From contig NZ_JQKO01000010.1 in assembly GCF_000746085.1 (NCBI RefSeq), positions 62,001-126,000 on the forward strand: a DNA stretch of 64,000 nt. The letters are read 5' to 3'. Numbering within the stretch: position 1 is the first letter of the stretch; every line of letters begins with the position of its first letter. Below, piece by piece: positions 1 to 9,137 of this stretch. The notes beneath the pieces were generated by a model. The model had not been told where the DNA came from. It saw nothing but the letters and a program-made list of their open reading frames with translations, and did not search any database. Origin of the DNA: Methylocapsa aurea (GTDB taxonomy: Bacteria > Pseudomonadota > Alphaproteobacteria > Rhizobiales > Beijerinckiaceae). Position numbers and translations under genes: made by a program.

Positions 1-420
1 TATTTCGACAAGGAGCAAAAGCTGGTCTACAGCGGCAATGTCGTCGCGACCCAGGGCGAAGCCAAGCTCAAGGCCGCCGTGCTGGTTATTTTCCTGACGC
101 CGAAAGAGGCGGGCGAAGCCGCGGGGGCTCCCTCGTCCTCGAGCCAATTGCGGCGCATGGAGGCGGTCGGACCGGTCACGGTCATTTCAAAGGACCAAAT
201 CGGCACCGGCGACAGCGGCATTTACGAAAAATCCGAAAACAAGGTTTACCTTATCGGCAATGTAACCTTGACCCAGGGCGCCAATGTCACCAAAGGCGAC
301 AAATTGGTCTATGACTTGAACACAAATCAGGCGGCGGTGACCGGCCGGGTCAGGAGCATGTTCCTTCCCAGCGGCGGAGGCGATGACGCCAGCCGGAAAA
401 AGCCTGCGAAAACGCCGTGA
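1..420 (+). CDS. lptA: LptA (OstA-family periplasmic LPS transport protein), 3' part only
   Basis: The frame is open from base 1, so the N-terminus and signal peptide lie outside the window; 139 codons remain. The residues have the OstA/LptA beta-jellyroll pattern: repeated short strands with Gly-Asn-Val turns (YSGNVVATQGEAKL, YLIGNVTLTQGANV, KGDKLVYDLNTNQA) and a low-complexity Lys/Pro tail. Family knowledge: LptA bridges the inner-membrane LptBFGC complex and outer-membrane LptDE, carrying lipopolysaccharide across the periplasm. lptB follows about 250 bp downstream in the same direction, the usual alphaproteobacterial order, which supports the call. A loop with APSSSSQLRR interrupts the strands, as often seen in rhizobial LptA. 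Confidence 0.9.
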   Translation, partial: YFDKEQKLVYSGNVVATQGEAKLKAAVLVIFLTPKEAGEAAGAPSSSSQLRRMEAVGPVTVISKDQIGTGDSGIYEKSENKVYLIGNVTLTQGANVTKGDKLVYDLNTNQAAVTGRVRSMFLPSGGGDDASRKKPAKTP

Positions 421-673
421 CGGCTGGCGCGGTCTTCACGGAGGCTTGACGGCGGTCGGCTGCGCGCGTGGGAAAATATCTTAGACCGTTCGGCGGTTGT
501 ATGGCAAAAGCCTAACCTGTTGCTTTGACTTCGCGAGGGCGCCTTGCGGCGATCGGGCCCGCTTTCCTGCAGGAAGGAGCGCTCCGCAGCGGCGCAAAGA
601 GCTCCCCAGCGACGTTTCAACAAAGGACCATTCCGCTTTGAGTGCGCGCGCGACCCTTTTCCCTCCCGCGGTC

Positions 674-1603
674 ATGTCATGGCTGCGCGGCTTTCTCCGG
701 CGCGGCGCGAGGCGGCGGATGGCGGGAGTCGCCGGATATGGCGATTGGCTGATCGAGGAGGATTCCACCGCGGAGCTGCCCAATTGGGAGGAGCCGGCGC
801 AGACCACGCCGCAGCGCCGGGTGAGGTCCGCCGAGGATATGCAGCCAGGCGCGAGCGGCGGCGCGCAGCCGCAAAGCGCGGAAGGAATTCTCGCGGTTCG
901 TCATTTGCGCAAGGCCTATAAGGCGCGCCGCGTCGTTGAAGATGTGAGCATGGTGGTGCGCCGCGGCGAGGCGGTCGGCCTCCTCGGCCCGAATGGGGCG
1001 GGCAAGACGACGCTTTTCTATATGATCACCGGACTGGTGCGGCCGGACGATGGCGCGATCGAGCTTGATGGCCATGACGTGACGCGGCTGCCGATGTACC
1101 GGCGGGCGCGCCTTGGGATCGGCTATCTGCCCCAGGAAGCCTCAATTTTCAGAGGCCTCAGCGTCGAGGACAATATCCGGGCGGTGCTGGAAATCACCCA
1201 GCCGGATAAGCGCAAGCGCGGCGACGAACTCGAGGCCTTGCTCGAAGAATTTGCGATCACCGCCCTGCGCAAATCTCCTGCGGTCGCACTCTCCGGCGGC
1301 GAGCGGCGGCGCTGCGAGATCGCCCGCGCCCTGGCGAGCCGCCCCTCCTTCATGCTCCTCGACGAGCCTTTTGCAGGCATCGACCCCATTTCGATCGGCG
1401 ATATTCAGCTTCTTGTCCAACATTTGAAACGGCGCGGCATCGGCGTGTTGATCACCGACCATAATGTGCGCGAAACCCTACATCTTATTGATCGCGCCTA
1501 CATTATCCATGGGGGCCGGGTGCTGACCGAAGGGTCTCCGGCTGACATTGTCGCCGATCCCGATGTGCGCCGCTTCTATCTCGGCGAAGACTTCCAGCTC
1601 TGA
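674..1603 (+). CDS. lptB: LptB, ATPase of the LPS export ABC transporter
   Basis: Complete ABC ATPase core: Walker [14 protein letters not shown]-loop region [12 protein letters not shown], signature [15 protein letters not shown], Walker [14 protein letters not shown] and H-loop ITDHN. The [15 protein letters not shown] stretch and the end [11 protein letters not shown] are typical of LptB. With LptFG it powers extraction of LPS from the inner membrane. The start is uncertain. The frame stays open up to 497, but ATG at 674 ([10 protein letters not shown]), 719 (MAGVAGYG) or 839 (MQPGASGG) are better candidates. With 674 the protein is 309 residues and carries about 70 extra residues, Arg-rich and then acidic, before the usual start of the domain. 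rpoN follows, as in most alphaproteobacteria. Confidence 0.9.
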   Translation: MSWLRGFLRRGARRRMAGVAGYGDWLIEEDSTAELPNWEEPAQTTPQRRVRSAEDMQPGASGGAQPQSAEGILAVRHLRKAYKARRVVEDVSMVVRRGEAVGLLGPNGAGKTTLFYMITGLVRPDDGAIELDGHDVTRLPMYRRARLGIGYLPQEASIFRGLSVEDNIRAVLEITQPDKRKRGDELEALLEEFAITALRKSPAVALSGGERRRCEIARALASRPSFMLLDEPFAGIDPISIGDIQLLVQHLKRRGIGVLITDHNVRETLHLIDRAYIIHGGRVLTEGSPADIVADPDVRRFYLGEDFQL

Positions 1604-1838
1604 TCCAGGCCGCCCAAGAGGGGCCCGGCGACGCTGAAGCGCGGCGCCCAAAAAGCGCTCAAGCCGCGCCAAAGCGACGCGAACTGGCGCGGATCAAAAA
1701 TTTCTTTTTTGCATCCGCGCGGCAAAAATAAAGTTGCATCCGGCGCCAACACCTGCACAATTAGTGCTAGAAGCAAGAAACGGGCCGTCACTGGCTGTCT
1801 CACCTTGTCCTGGCGCGGTTCAGAGTTGATGAAAAATC

Positions 1839-3395
1839 ATGGCGCTTAGCACGAAGCTCATTATGCGTCAGGGCCAGTCCCTGGTGATGACCCCGCAGCT
1901 CTTGCAGGCCATCAAGCTTTTGCAATTTTCCAATATGGAGTTGACGGCCTTCGTTCAGGAAGAGCTCGAACGCAATCCTTTGCTCGAGCGCGCCGAGGAT
2001 GCGCCGGATCCGCATGAGCCAGCCGTCGGGGCCGGCGTCGATGGCGCTTCGGATAGGGCCGAGGCGCCCGCCAGCCAGGATTTCAACGAAGCCACTGAGG
2101 CCGATTGGAGCGGCGAGTCCTTTGCAACCGACCGCGGCGCCTTGGAGTCGAGCCTTGGCACCGAATTGTCGAACGCTTTCGATGATGATCGGGCGCCGAC
2201 TCCGGGCGAGCACGCCGAGACCTTCGAGGTCTCAGGGCTCTCGGCGACCTCCTGGTCGGGCTCGTCCGGCGGCGCCGGCGATGGCGAGGCCGCCAATCTT
2301 GAAGCCTATGTGGCGGCGCAAACCAATCTCAAGGATCATCTGGCGACCCAATTGGCGCTCGCGATCAAGGATCCGGTCGATCGCATCATTGGCCAGGTGG
2401 TGATCGATTCTATCGACGATGCGGGATATTTCACCGGTTCGCTGGAGGAAATAGCAGCCCGCCTCCATGCGGCGATCGAGCGGGTCGAACGCGTTCTGAC
2501 GCTCATTCAAGGATTCGATCCTTCCGGGGTCGGCGCCCGCGATCTCGCCGAATGTCTCGCCATCCAATTGCGCGAGCGCGACAGGTTTGATCCGGCGATG
2601 AAGGCGCTCGTCGCCAATCTCGGCCTTCTGGCGAAACGCGATTATTCCGCCCTGCGCAAAATCTGCCAGGTCGACGAAGAAGACATTATCGACATGCTGG
2701 GCGAGATCCGGCGGCTCGATCCCAAGCCCGGCAGGGCCTTTGGCGGCGGCTCGATCCAGCCGCTCGTGCCCGATGTCATCGTGCAGGGCCTGCCGGACGG
2801 TTCATGGCACGTCGAACTCAACACCGAGGTTCTGCCGCGCGTGCTCGTCAATCATTCCTATGCGACGCGGGTCACGAAGGGCAAAGCCAATGAGGCGGAC
2901 AGGGCCTTCATGTCGACCTGCCTGCAGACCGCCAATTGGCTGACCAAGAGCCTTGAGCAAAGGGCGCGCACGATCCTCAAGGTCTCCAGCGAAATCGTGC
3001 GCCAGCAGGACGCCTTTTTCGCCCGCGGCGTCGAGCATCTGCGCCCGCTCAACCTGAAGACGATCGCCGAGGCGATCGGCATGCATGAATCGACGGTGTC
3101 GCGCGTCACCTCGAACAAATATATGGCGACGCCGCGCGGCCTATTCGAGCTTAAGTATTTTTTCACGGCCTCGATCGCCTCGCATGATGGCGGCGACGCG
3201 CATTCGGCCGAATCGGTGCGGTTCCGGATCAAGCAGATGATCGATCAGGAGAGCCCGAAGGAAATTCTGTCCGATGACGCGATTGTCGCTAGGCTGAAGA
3301 CGGTCAATATCGACATCGCCCGGCGCACCGTCGCCAAATATCGCGAAAGCCTGAAAATTCCATCGTCCGTGGAGCGGCGGCGCGAAAAAGCTTAG
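1839..3395 (+). CDS. rpoN: RNA polymerase sigma-54 factor
   Basis: 518 residues with the three sigma-54 regions. Region I at the N-terminus reads TKLIMRQGQSLVMTPQLLQA, followed by QFSNMELTAFVQEELERNPLL. An acidic, low-complexity region II covers roughly residues 55-150. Core- and DNA-binding domains follow, with a helix-turn-helix near IAEAIGMHESTVSRV and the RpoN box ARRTVAKYRE near residues 494-503. Sigma-54 directs transcription from -24/-12 promoters with AAA+ activators. It follows lptB as expected. However, the genes that normally come next, hpf and ptsN, are not here: the next gene is convergent rpmB, and hpf-ptsN lies near 34.8-36.0 kb. The TAG stop sits exactly at the edge of a dispersed repeat. 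Confidence 0.97.
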   Translation: MALSTKLIMRQGQSLVMTPQLLQAIKLLQFSNMELTAFVQEELERNPLLERAEDAPDPHEPAVGAGVDGASDRAEAPASQDFNEATEADWSGESFATDRGALESSLGTELSNAFDDDRAPTPGEHAETFEVSGLSATSWSGSSGGAGDGEAANLEAYVAAQTNLKDHLATQLALAIKDPVDRIIGQVVIDSIDDAGYFTGSLEEIAARLHAAIERVERVLTLIQGFDPSGVGARDLAECLAIQLRERDRFDPAMKALVANLGLLAKRDYSALRKICQVDEEDIIDMLGEIRRLDPKPGRAFGGGSIQPLVPDVIVQGLPDGSWHVELNTEVLPRVLVNHSYATRVTKGKANEADRAFMSTCLQTANWLTKSLEQRARTILKVSSEIVRQQDAFFARGVEHLRPLNLKTIAEAIGMHESTVSRVTSNKYMATPRGLFELKYFFTASIASHDGGDAHSAESVRFRIKQMIDQESPKEILSDDAIVARLKTVNIDIARRTVAKYRESLKIPSSVERRREKA

Positions 3396-3540
3396 AGCAT
3401 TGCCGCGCGGATGCAGTTTCGCGCGAAAAAAGCTCTAGGCCATTTTCGAGCGAAGTGGATACCGGTTCGCGTTATGAAAATGCGACCAAACTAAAGACCT
3501 AGAGCTGCTTTCTGATTCCGCCGAAACCGAAAGCGCTAGA
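3393..3540 (+). repeat. Dispersed intergenic repeat, type I copy after rpoN
   Basis: Starts at the rpoN stop codon (TTAGAGC) and fills the gap to convergent rpmB. The core CATTTTCGAGCGAAGTGGAT recurs near 4250, 11925 and, reversed, near 27480. It is followed by a GAAAATGCGAC segment and an imperfect palindrome (GCTTTCTGATTCC ... GAAAGCGC). A second short CGCGCG-flanked hairpin lies at 3400-3427. Lying between convergent genes, it may act as a two-way terminator (inference). Confidence 0.75.
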
Positions 3541-3826
3541 CGCCCGCCGCCTGCTTCTTCACGATTTCGCGCTTGATCGCGAGGGCGCCGGTGGACAGTT
3601 CCGCGTCTTTCGCCTTGACCAGAAAAGCGTCGAGGCCGCCGCGATGCTCGACCGAGCGCAGGGCCGCCGCGGCAACGCGAAAGCGCAGCTTGCGCTGCAG
3701 CACGTCAGAGATCAGCGTCACATTGCAGAGGTTCGGCAGGAACCGCGTCCGCGTCTTGTGGTTCGAATGGCTGACCAGATTGCCGGTCTGCACGGCTTTC
3801 CCGGTCAATTCGCAGCGGCGGGACAT
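3536..3826 (-). CDS. rpmB: 50S ribosomal protein L28
   Basis: 96 residues beginning [20 protein letters not shown], the characteristic L28 N-terminus, then [13 protein letters not shown] and the [19 protein letters not shown] core. This is the usual length for alphaproteobacterial L28. L28 is a component of the large ribosomal subunit needed for its assembly. ATG at 3824-3826 was chosen because the family starts at this Met; the extra codons upstream are not L28-like. It is convergent with rpoN and transcribed alone. About 540 bp of non-coding sequence separates it from ftsK. Confidence 0.97.
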   Translation of the reverse strand: MSRRCELTGKAVQTGNLVSHSNHKTRTRFLPNLCNVTLISDVLQRKLRFRVAAAALRSVEHRGGLDAFLVKAKDAELSTGALAIKREIVKKQAAGV

Positions 3827-4026
3827 GGTATTCCTCTTCGGTTCGGCCCATTCGATGGGCCCCAAGAAAATCGTTTGCGCTCGACCAAGCCATCGCCAGC
3901 TCGCCGGAGGCATCTACCATCATGCAAAATGGGAGGCCTGCGTCATAGTTGAGGGCGCGCGCCGCGTCAAGACCAACGGCGCGCTTCCCTGGAAGTCGGG
4001 GCCGAGATGGAGGCCAGATTTTAAGG

Positions 4027-4042
4027 TTAAAACACCTTTAAC
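4027..4042. promoter_or_regulatory. Consensus CtrA binding site (TTAA-N7-TTAAC)
   Basis: The sequence TTAAAACACCTTTAAC matches the full alphaproteobacterial CtrA consensus TTAA-N7-TTAAC. CtrA is the cell-cycle master regulator and controls division genes in this class. The site lies 200 bp upstream of rpmB and about 320 bp upstream of ftsK; regulation of ftsK is an inference. The flanks also form a small inverted repeat, GGTTAAA / TTTAACC. Confidence 0.5.
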
Positions 4043-4208
4043 CGCATCTTGCTAGTTTGCCGCAAATGCGCCGTCGCTGCGCAAGGCTTCTCGTCCGGCG
4101 CGGGGGCCGGGACGATAGCGGCGGCGAGTGGATAGATTCCCATGGATGATGCCCATCCGTCGGATCAAATCGATCCACCAGCATTTTGATTTTGTGGGCC
4201 GACTTGAT

Positions 4209-4235
4209 CCTGACGCTCGGAAGCCAAGCGTCAGG
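4209..4235. repeat. Inverted repeat CCTGACGCT / AGCGTCAGG
   Basis: Nine-base arms flank a nine-base loop (4218-4226). A short outer pairing CCGAC / GTCGG extends it with a bulge. There is no T-run on either side, so it is not a standard terminator. It abuts the type I repeat that starts at 4245. Confidence 0.5.
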
Positions 4236-4244
4236 GTCGGAGCA

Positions 4245-4350
4245 CTAGAGCATTTTCGAGCGAAGTGGATGCCGGTTCGCGTTAAGAAAATGCGTTAATA
4301 CAAAGATCTAGAGCGCTTTTTGATTCCACGGAATCTGAAAGCGCTCTAGG
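4245..4350 (+). repeat. Dispersed intergenic repeat, type I copy before ftsK
   Basis: Contains CATTTTCGAGCGAAGTGGAT, GGTTCGCGTTAAGAAAATGC, then a near-perfect palindrome. In the palindrome CTAGAGCGCTTT pairs with AAAGCGCTCTAG and GATTCC pairs with GGAATC. This is one of the best-preserved copies in the window. Confidence 0.8.
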
Positions 4351-4364
4351 GCGCTTCCGGTCGG

Positions 4365-7064
4365 ATGGCCTCATCCGATGGAATGGGAAGTCGCTCATGC
4401 TCGAGACTGCGGGGTGGGATGCGGACGACCTCCAATTTTACGGCCTTCGATCATATCCCGGAGCCATTGCGCGCCTTCGCGGCGCGGCGCGGCGCGGAAC
4501 TGGCGGGGCTTGGGCTGCTCGCGGCGACAATCGCCCTCGCCCTGGCCTTGCTGTCGTGGTCGGTTCAAGACCCGAGCTTCAACCACGCGACCGCCGGGCC
4601 GGTGCGCAATCTCCTTGGCTCGCCGGGCGCGGTCGTCGCCGATCTCATCATGCAAATGGTTGGGCTCGCCGCGATCGCCTTGTTGACCCCGCTCGGGTTC
4701 TGGGCTTTGCGGCTGCTCACCGCGCGGCGGCTCGAAAGGGTCAAGACCCGGCTGGCCCTTTGGATTGGCGGCGGCGCCTTCGCGGCAGGCCTGGCCTCGC
4801 TGCTGCCGGTGACTGCAAGATGGCCTTTGCCGACCGGGCTCGGCGGAGTGGTCGGCGACGCCATTCTTGTGGTTCCGACCAAGATTTTCTCCGGCTTCGG
4901 AGCTGGAATGCTCCTCGTCGCCGCGATTTTGGCCGGCGGCGCAATCCTCTCGCTGACGGCCTGCGTCGGTTTGCGCGACTTCGCCGAGGCCGGATCGAGC
5001 GAGGATGAGGAGGACGAAGAGGAACAGCAGCCGAAGCGGCGCGCGAGGCCGGGGCCGGACGACGAGGATCTTGCCGGGGCGCCGGGCTTTGCGCTGGTTT
5101 CGATCGGCGCCTTGATCCATGCGGGCCTCAGCCTCAAGGCCGCGCTGGCTCGGCAAATTGCGCGCTGGCGGGCCCGCTCCGCCCCGCCGCCGGCGCGAGC
5201 GCCCTGGCGGATGCCCTCCGCGCCAATTGGCGAGGCCTTCGACCGTCCGCTCGATCTTGCGGTGGAGCCGCTGCTATGGCCGGAGCCCTTGCCGGAGGAG
5301 CCGGCTTTCGATGCGAACGCCTATGCGCCGCTCGCGACCCGCGAAGCCGCACGCCCGCAGAATCAGCCCAGCGCAGCCCCGGTCGGCCGGGGCGCCGACC
5401 CGGTCCCGCCCCAGGCCCAGACCCGCCGCGTGATCGGTCCGGCGCCGGCGGCGCTGAAGCCGGGGCAACGCGCCCAAAAAGAAGCGCAGCCCTCGCTGCT
5501 CGATCGCCTGTCGCGCAATGACTATCTCCTGCCGCCGCTGCACATGTTGGCCGAGGCGAAGAAACTGGCGGCGAACAAGGTGTCCGAGGATGGGCTCAGC
5601 CAGAACGCCAGGCTGCTGGAGGGCGTGCTGGAGGATTTCGGCGTCAAGGGCGAGATCATCAATGTCCGTCCCGGTCCGGTTGTGACCCTTTATGAACTCG
5701 AGCCCGCGCCCGGCATCAAATCCTCGCGCGTCATCGGCCTTGCCGATGACATCGCCCGCTCGATGTCGGCGATTTCAGCCCGCGTCGCGGTCGTTCAGGG
5801 CCGCAACGCCATCGGCATCGAATTGCCGAACCAGCGCCGCGAAACGGTTTACCTCCGCGAATTGCTCGGATCGGAGGATTTCGAGAAAAGCAAGCACAGG
5901 CTTGCCATCGCGCTCGGCAAGACGATCGGCGGCGAGCCGATCATCGTCGATCTCGCCCGCATGCCGCATCTTCTCGTCGCCGGCACGACGGGCTCGGGCA
6001 AGTCGGTCGCGATCAATACGATGATCTTGTCGCTGCTTTACCGGCTCAAGCCGGAGGAGTGCCGCCTCATCATGGTCGATCCCAAAATGCTGGAATTGTC
6101 GGTCTATGACGGCATTCCGCATCTTCTGACGCCGGTCGTCACCGATCCGAAAAAGGCGGTCGTCGCGCTGAAATGGGCGGTCCGCGAAATGGAGGACCGC
6201 TACAAGAAAATGTCGAAGCTCGGCGTCCGCAACATCGAAGGCTTCAACGCCCGCGTCATCGAGGCCGCGGCCAAGGGCGAGACGCTGATGCGCACGGTTC
6301 AGACCGGCTATGATCGCGAGACCGGCGAGGCCATTTACGAACATGAACCCATGGAGCTTTCGCCGCTGCCTTTCATCGTCGTGATTGTCGACGAAATGGC
6401 CGATCTGATGATGGTCGCCGGCAAGGACATCGAAGGCGCGATCCAGCGTCTCGCCCAGATGGCCCGGGCGGCCGGCATCCATCTCATCATGGCGACGCAA
6501 AGGCCTTCGGTCGATGTCATCACCGGAACGATCAAGGCGAATTTCCCGACCCGCATTTCGTTTCAGGTCACCTCCAAGATTGACAGCCGCACCATTTTGG
6601 GAGAGCAGGGCGCCGAACAGCTGCTTGGCCAGGGCGACATGCTCTACATGGCCGGCGGCGGACGCATTTCGCGCGTGCATGGGCCCTTTGTCGCAGATGG
6701 CGAAGTCGAAAAGGTGGTCGCCCATCTGAAAAGCCAAGGCCAGCCGGAATATCTCGAGTCGATCACCAGCGAGGATGACGCCGCCGACGGCGAGGATGGC
6801 GAGGCGCCAACGCCCGGCGGCATGGACGCTGAGGAGTCGGGCGATCTCTATGACCGCGCCGTCAATATCGTCCTGCGCGACCGCAAATGCTCGACGAGCT
6901 ATATTCAGCGCCGCTTGTCGGTCGGCTACAACAAGGCCGCCTCCCTGGTCGAGCGGATGGAGCAGGAAGGCGTGGTCGGCGCCCCCAATCATTCCGGGAA
7001 GCGGACCATTCTGGTCGGCGGCGGGATCGATCGGGGCGCATTCGATGTGGCGAGCGAGGGGTGA
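4365..7064 (+). CDS. ftsK: DNA translocase FtsK
   Basis: 899 residues. The N-terminal part has about four membrane helices (such as [20 protein letters not shown]), followed by an Ala/Pro/Arg-rich linker to about residue 370. The motor domain contains Walker A ([15 protein letters not shown], near residue 540) and Walker B ([15 protein letters not shown]). The C-terminal winged-helix gamma domain begins near [20 protein letters not shown] and has [19 protein letters not shown]. FtsK sits at the division septum, pumps DNA toward the dif site and activates XerCD resolution. ATG 4365 has no clear ribosome binding site. ATG 4419 (MRTTSNF), which directly precedes the family-like [16 protein letters not shown], is a good alternative. 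lolA and xthA follow on the same strand. Confidence 0.95.
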   Translation: MASSDGMGSRSCSRLRGGMRTTSNFTAFDHIPEPLRAFAARRGAELAGLGLLAATIALALALLSWSVQDPSFNHATAGPVRNLLGSPGAVVADLIMQMVGLAAIALLTPLGFWALRLLTARRLERVKTRLALWIGGGAFAAGLASLLPVTARWPLPTGLGGVVGDAILVVPTKIFSGFGAGMLLVAAILAGGAILSLTACVGLRDFAEAGSSEDEEDEEEQQPKRRARPGPDDEDLAGAPGFALVSIGALIHAGLSLKAALARQIARWRARSAPPPARAPWRMPSAPIGEAFDRPLDLAVEPLLWPEPLPEEPAFDANAYAPLATREAARPQNQPSAAPVGRGADPVPPQAQTRRVIGPAPAALKPGQRAQKEAQPSLLDRLSRNDYLLPPLHMLAEAKKLAANKVSEDGLSQNARLLEGVLEDFGVKGEIINVRPGPVVTLYELEPAPGIKSSRVIGLADDIARSMSAISARVAVVQGRNAIGIELPNQRRETVYLRELLGSEDFEKSKHRLAIALGKTIGGEPIIVDLARMPHLLVAGTTGSGKSVAINTMILSLLYRLKPEECRLIMVDPKMLELSVYDGIPHLLTPVVTDPKKAVVALKWAVREMEDRYKKMSKLGVRNIEGFNARVIEAAAKGETLMRTVQTGYDRETGEAIYEHEPMELSPLPFIVVIVDEMADLMMVAGKDIEGAIQRLAQMARAAGIHLIMATQRPSVDVITGTIKANFPTRISFQVTSKIDSRTILGEQGAEQLLGQGDMLYMAGGGRISRVHGPFVADGEVEKVVAHLKSQGQPEYLESITSEDDAADGEDGEAPTPGGMDAEESGDLYDRAVNIVLRDRKCSTSYIQRRLSVGYNKAASLVERMEQEGVVGAPNHSGKRTILVGGGIDRGAFDVASEG

Positions 7065-7134
7065 CTCTTTGCGATTTCTGCGCCTCAGCCAAGCGGAAAA
7101 GCCGGCTCTTGTTGCGCTGACGCTGGCAAAGAGG

Positions 7135-7165
7135 GCGGTCTAAGTCTATGAGGGGGACCGCTTTT
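7135..7165 (+). terminator. Possible weak terminator after ftsK
   Basis: GCGGTC (7135-7140) and GACCGC (7156-7161) form a short stem with a 15-base loop followed by TTTT. It lies about 70 bases after the ftsK stop. The stem is short, so read-through to lolA is likely. Confidence 0.35.
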
Positions 7166-7250
7166 GCAAAACGCGGCGGGAGCGGCCGTCCCATTGACGC
7201 CCTATCAACGATCTAATCGCGAAGGTTCACGCGTGTTTAAGGCGAGCTTC

Positions 7251-7943
7251 ATGACGCTGACGATAAGATTCACTCTGGCGCTCATCTTCGGCTTCGCGGT
7301 TGCGGCGCAGGCCGATCCGGCTCCTGCGCCTGCGACTGCTCCGGTCAAGGCAAAGGCAAAGCCAGCTGCGCCCGCCCCGACAAAGCCTTTCGTCCCGATG
7401 GACCCGCTCGTCGCCATCCAGAAGGCCAACGCCTATTTCAATGCGGCGACGACGATGATCGGCGATTTCGTCCAGATCGGTCCCGACGGCAAACAGTCGG
7501 AAGGCAAGATCTACGTGCAGAGGCCGGGGAGGCTGCGCTTCGAATACGCCCAGCCGGCGACCCTCGAGATCGTCGCCGACGGTCTCTCCGTCGCCGTGCA
7601 TGACCGCAAGACCGAGACCAAGGATATTTATTTCATCAGTCAGACGCCGCTGAAGTTCCTGCTGAAAGACAATGTCGATCTCAATAAGGATGTAAAGATT
7701 GTCGACGTGACGAGCGACCCCAACGCGGTTGTCATTCTGGTTGAGGACAAAGCCACTTTCGGTGGAACCTCGCAAATCAAGCTGACCTTCGAACCCGCGA
7801 AGTTCACGCTGACTCAGTGGCTGGTCACCGATCCGCAAGGCTATGAAACGCTGGTTTCGCTATTCAACGTCGACTTGTCGAAACGGCCGGATCCGAACCT
7901 GTTCCAGATCACCCAGGAAAGAATATCGAACACAAATAATTGA
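7251..7943 (+). CDS. lolA: Outer membrane lipoprotein carrier protein LolA
   Basis: 230 residues from ATG 7251. A signal peptide (MTLTIRFTLALIFGFAVAAQ) is followed by a Pro/Ala/Lys-rich spacer and then the LolA fold: a helix (AIQKANAYFNAATTMIGDF), strand-rich YVQRPGRLRFEYAQPATLEIVA, and the conserved LKFLLKDNVDL and TQWLVTDPQGYETLVSLFNV segments. LolA carries lipoproteins through the periplasm to the outer membrane. The frame is open upstream to 7164, but only the 7251 start places the signal peptide at the N-terminus; GTG 7233 is an alternative. It is downstream of ftsK, a common rhizobial arrangement, and is followed by a strong terminator. Confidence 0.92.
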   Translation: MTLTIRFTLALIFGFAVAAQADPAPAPATAPVKAKAKPAAPAPTKPFVPMDPLVAIQKANAYFNAATTMIGDFVQIGPDGKQSEGKIYVQRPGRLRFEYAQPATLEIVADGLSVAVHDRKTETKDIYFISQTPLKFLLKDNVDLNKDVKIVDVTSDPNAVVILVEDKATFGGTSQIKLTFEPAKFTLTQWLVTDPQGYETLVSLFNVDLSKRPDPNLFQITQERISNTNN

Positions 7944-8282
7944 CTTTGGCCGGGGGGCTTCAAAACCGGCAAGGCGGCTTGAATCCGTTTGTCGGGCGCC
8001 TATCTCTTCAACATGTGAGCGATGCAACGGGTTGGGCGTATCCCCCCCGTTTCGTTCGATCCGTTGGCGCCGGACCCCTCCCGGCGGTTATTCGCTCCAT
8101 GGGCGTCCGGTCACAAGCCGGGCGCCCTTCTTTTTGTCTTCAGGACTTATCTCGCGCTTTGGCCTCGCGCCCTTTTTCGTGCCGTTTCGCCGAACATTAG
8201 TTGTGCGCTGCCTGCGCTTCGCGCTTGCCGGTGGCGGTCCAGCGTGGTCAATCGCTGACGTCGCTTGGCTGCGGAGTTCGAG
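7944..8282. other. Non-coding region between lolA and xthA
   Basis: 339 bp without a supported gene. It contains the lolA terminator at 8101-8135 and presumably the xthA promoter. The short open frames in it overlap the terminator and lack start signals. Confidence 0.6.
8101..8135 (+). terminator. Rho-independent terminator downstream of lolA
   Basis: GGGCGTCCGG (8101-8110) pairs with CCGGGCGCCC (8118-8127) over ten positions with one G-T wobble. The loop is TCACAAG and the tract TTCTTTTT follows. This is the clearest intrinsic terminator in the window. Confidence 0.85.
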
Positions 8283-9098
8283 ATGCGCCTGACGTTCGCC
8301 ACATGGAATATTAATTCGGTCCGATTGCGCATGAATCTCGTCGCGCGGTTTCTTGGCGAACACGCGCCCGATGTCCTTTGCCTGCAGGAGACAAAGTGCC
8401 GCGACGCCGAGTTTCCCCTGGCCGATTTTCACAAGCTGGGCTACGCCCATGTCGCGATCAATGGGCAGAAGGGCTATCATGGCGTGGCCATCGCCTCGAA
8501 GCTTCCTTTCGCTGAAATCGACCGGCGGGCGTTTTGTGACAAGGGGGACGCCCGCCACATTGCGGTGATGCTGACGCCGGGCGGTTCCGGCGCGCGTCCC
8601 ATCACGCTGCATAATTTCTACGTGCCGGCCGGCGGCGACGAACCCGATCCGCTGATCAATCCAAAATTCGCCCATAAGCTCGCCTTTCTCGATGAAATGG
8701 AGCTGTGGATGACGACCGACCGGATCGCCGACAAGGATGCGATCATGGTGGGCGATCTCAATATCGCGCCGCTTGAGACCGACGTATGGAGCCACAAGGC
8801 CCTGCTTAAGGTCGTCAGCCACACCCCGATCGAAGTCGAGAAGCTTGGCCGCGTGCTCCAGGCCGGACCTTGGGTCGACGCGCTGCGCCACCACGTTCCA
8901 AAGGACGAAAAGCTTTACACCTGGTGGAGCTATCGCGCGGCGGATTGGGCCAAGGCGGACAAGGGCCGGCGGCTTGATCATGTCTGGGTCAGCGAGAGTC
9001 TGAAGTCGAGCCTCGGGGGCATGCAGGTCTTGCGCGAGAGCCGCGGCTGGGAGCGCCCCTCCGACCACGTCCCGGTCATGGTTCATTTCGATTTATAG
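8283..9098 (+). CDS. xthA: Exodeoxyribonuclease III (AP endonuclease)
   Basis: 271 residues of the exonuclease III / APE1 family. Motifs visible are NINSVR at the N-terminus, LQETKC (metal-binding Glu), HNFYVPAGG, GDLNIAP (catalytic Asp/Asn), RLDHVWVS and the C-terminal SDHVPVMV with the catalytic Asp-His. It removes 3' blocks and cuts at abasic sites in base excision repair. ATG 8283 is chosen over the in-frame ATG at 8265 because it has GGAG at 8273-8276 with six-base spacing and matches the family start MRLTFATWNINS. It is convergent with the next gene, 39 bp away. Confidence 0.93.
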   Translation: MRLTFATWNINSVRLRMNLVARFLGEHAPDVLCLQETKCRDAEFPLADFHKLGYAHVAINGQKGYHGVAIASKLPFAEIDRRAFCDKGDARHIAVMLTPGGSGARPITLHNFYVPAGGDEPDPLINPKFAHKLAFLDEMELWMTTDRIADKDAIMVGDLNIAPLETDVWSHKALLKVVSHTPIEVEKLGRVLQAGPWVDALRHHVPKDEKLYTWWSYRAADWAKADKGRRLDHVWVSESLKSSLGGMQVLRESRGWERPSDHVPVMVHFDL

Positions 9099-9137
9099 AA
9101 TGGCGGCTTCGAGCGACGCGGACGCCAACCAAGCGCC

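Larger units (their letters stand above)
3827..4364. other. Non-coding region between rpmB and ftsK
   Basis: No convincing gene in 538 bp. It holds the rpmB promoter region, a CtrA-like site at 4027-4042, an inverted repeat at 4209-4235 and a type I repeat at 4245-4350. Short open frames here lack ribosome binding sites and family features. Confidence 0.6.

Noticed and set aside
497..673. Extended LptB start at 497
   Set aside because: The extra residues ([18 protein letters not shown]) are unlike the family and have no ribosome binding site; ATG 674 or later is better.
5775..6992. 405-codon open frame antisense to ftsK
   Set aside because: Shadow of the FtsK motor domain.
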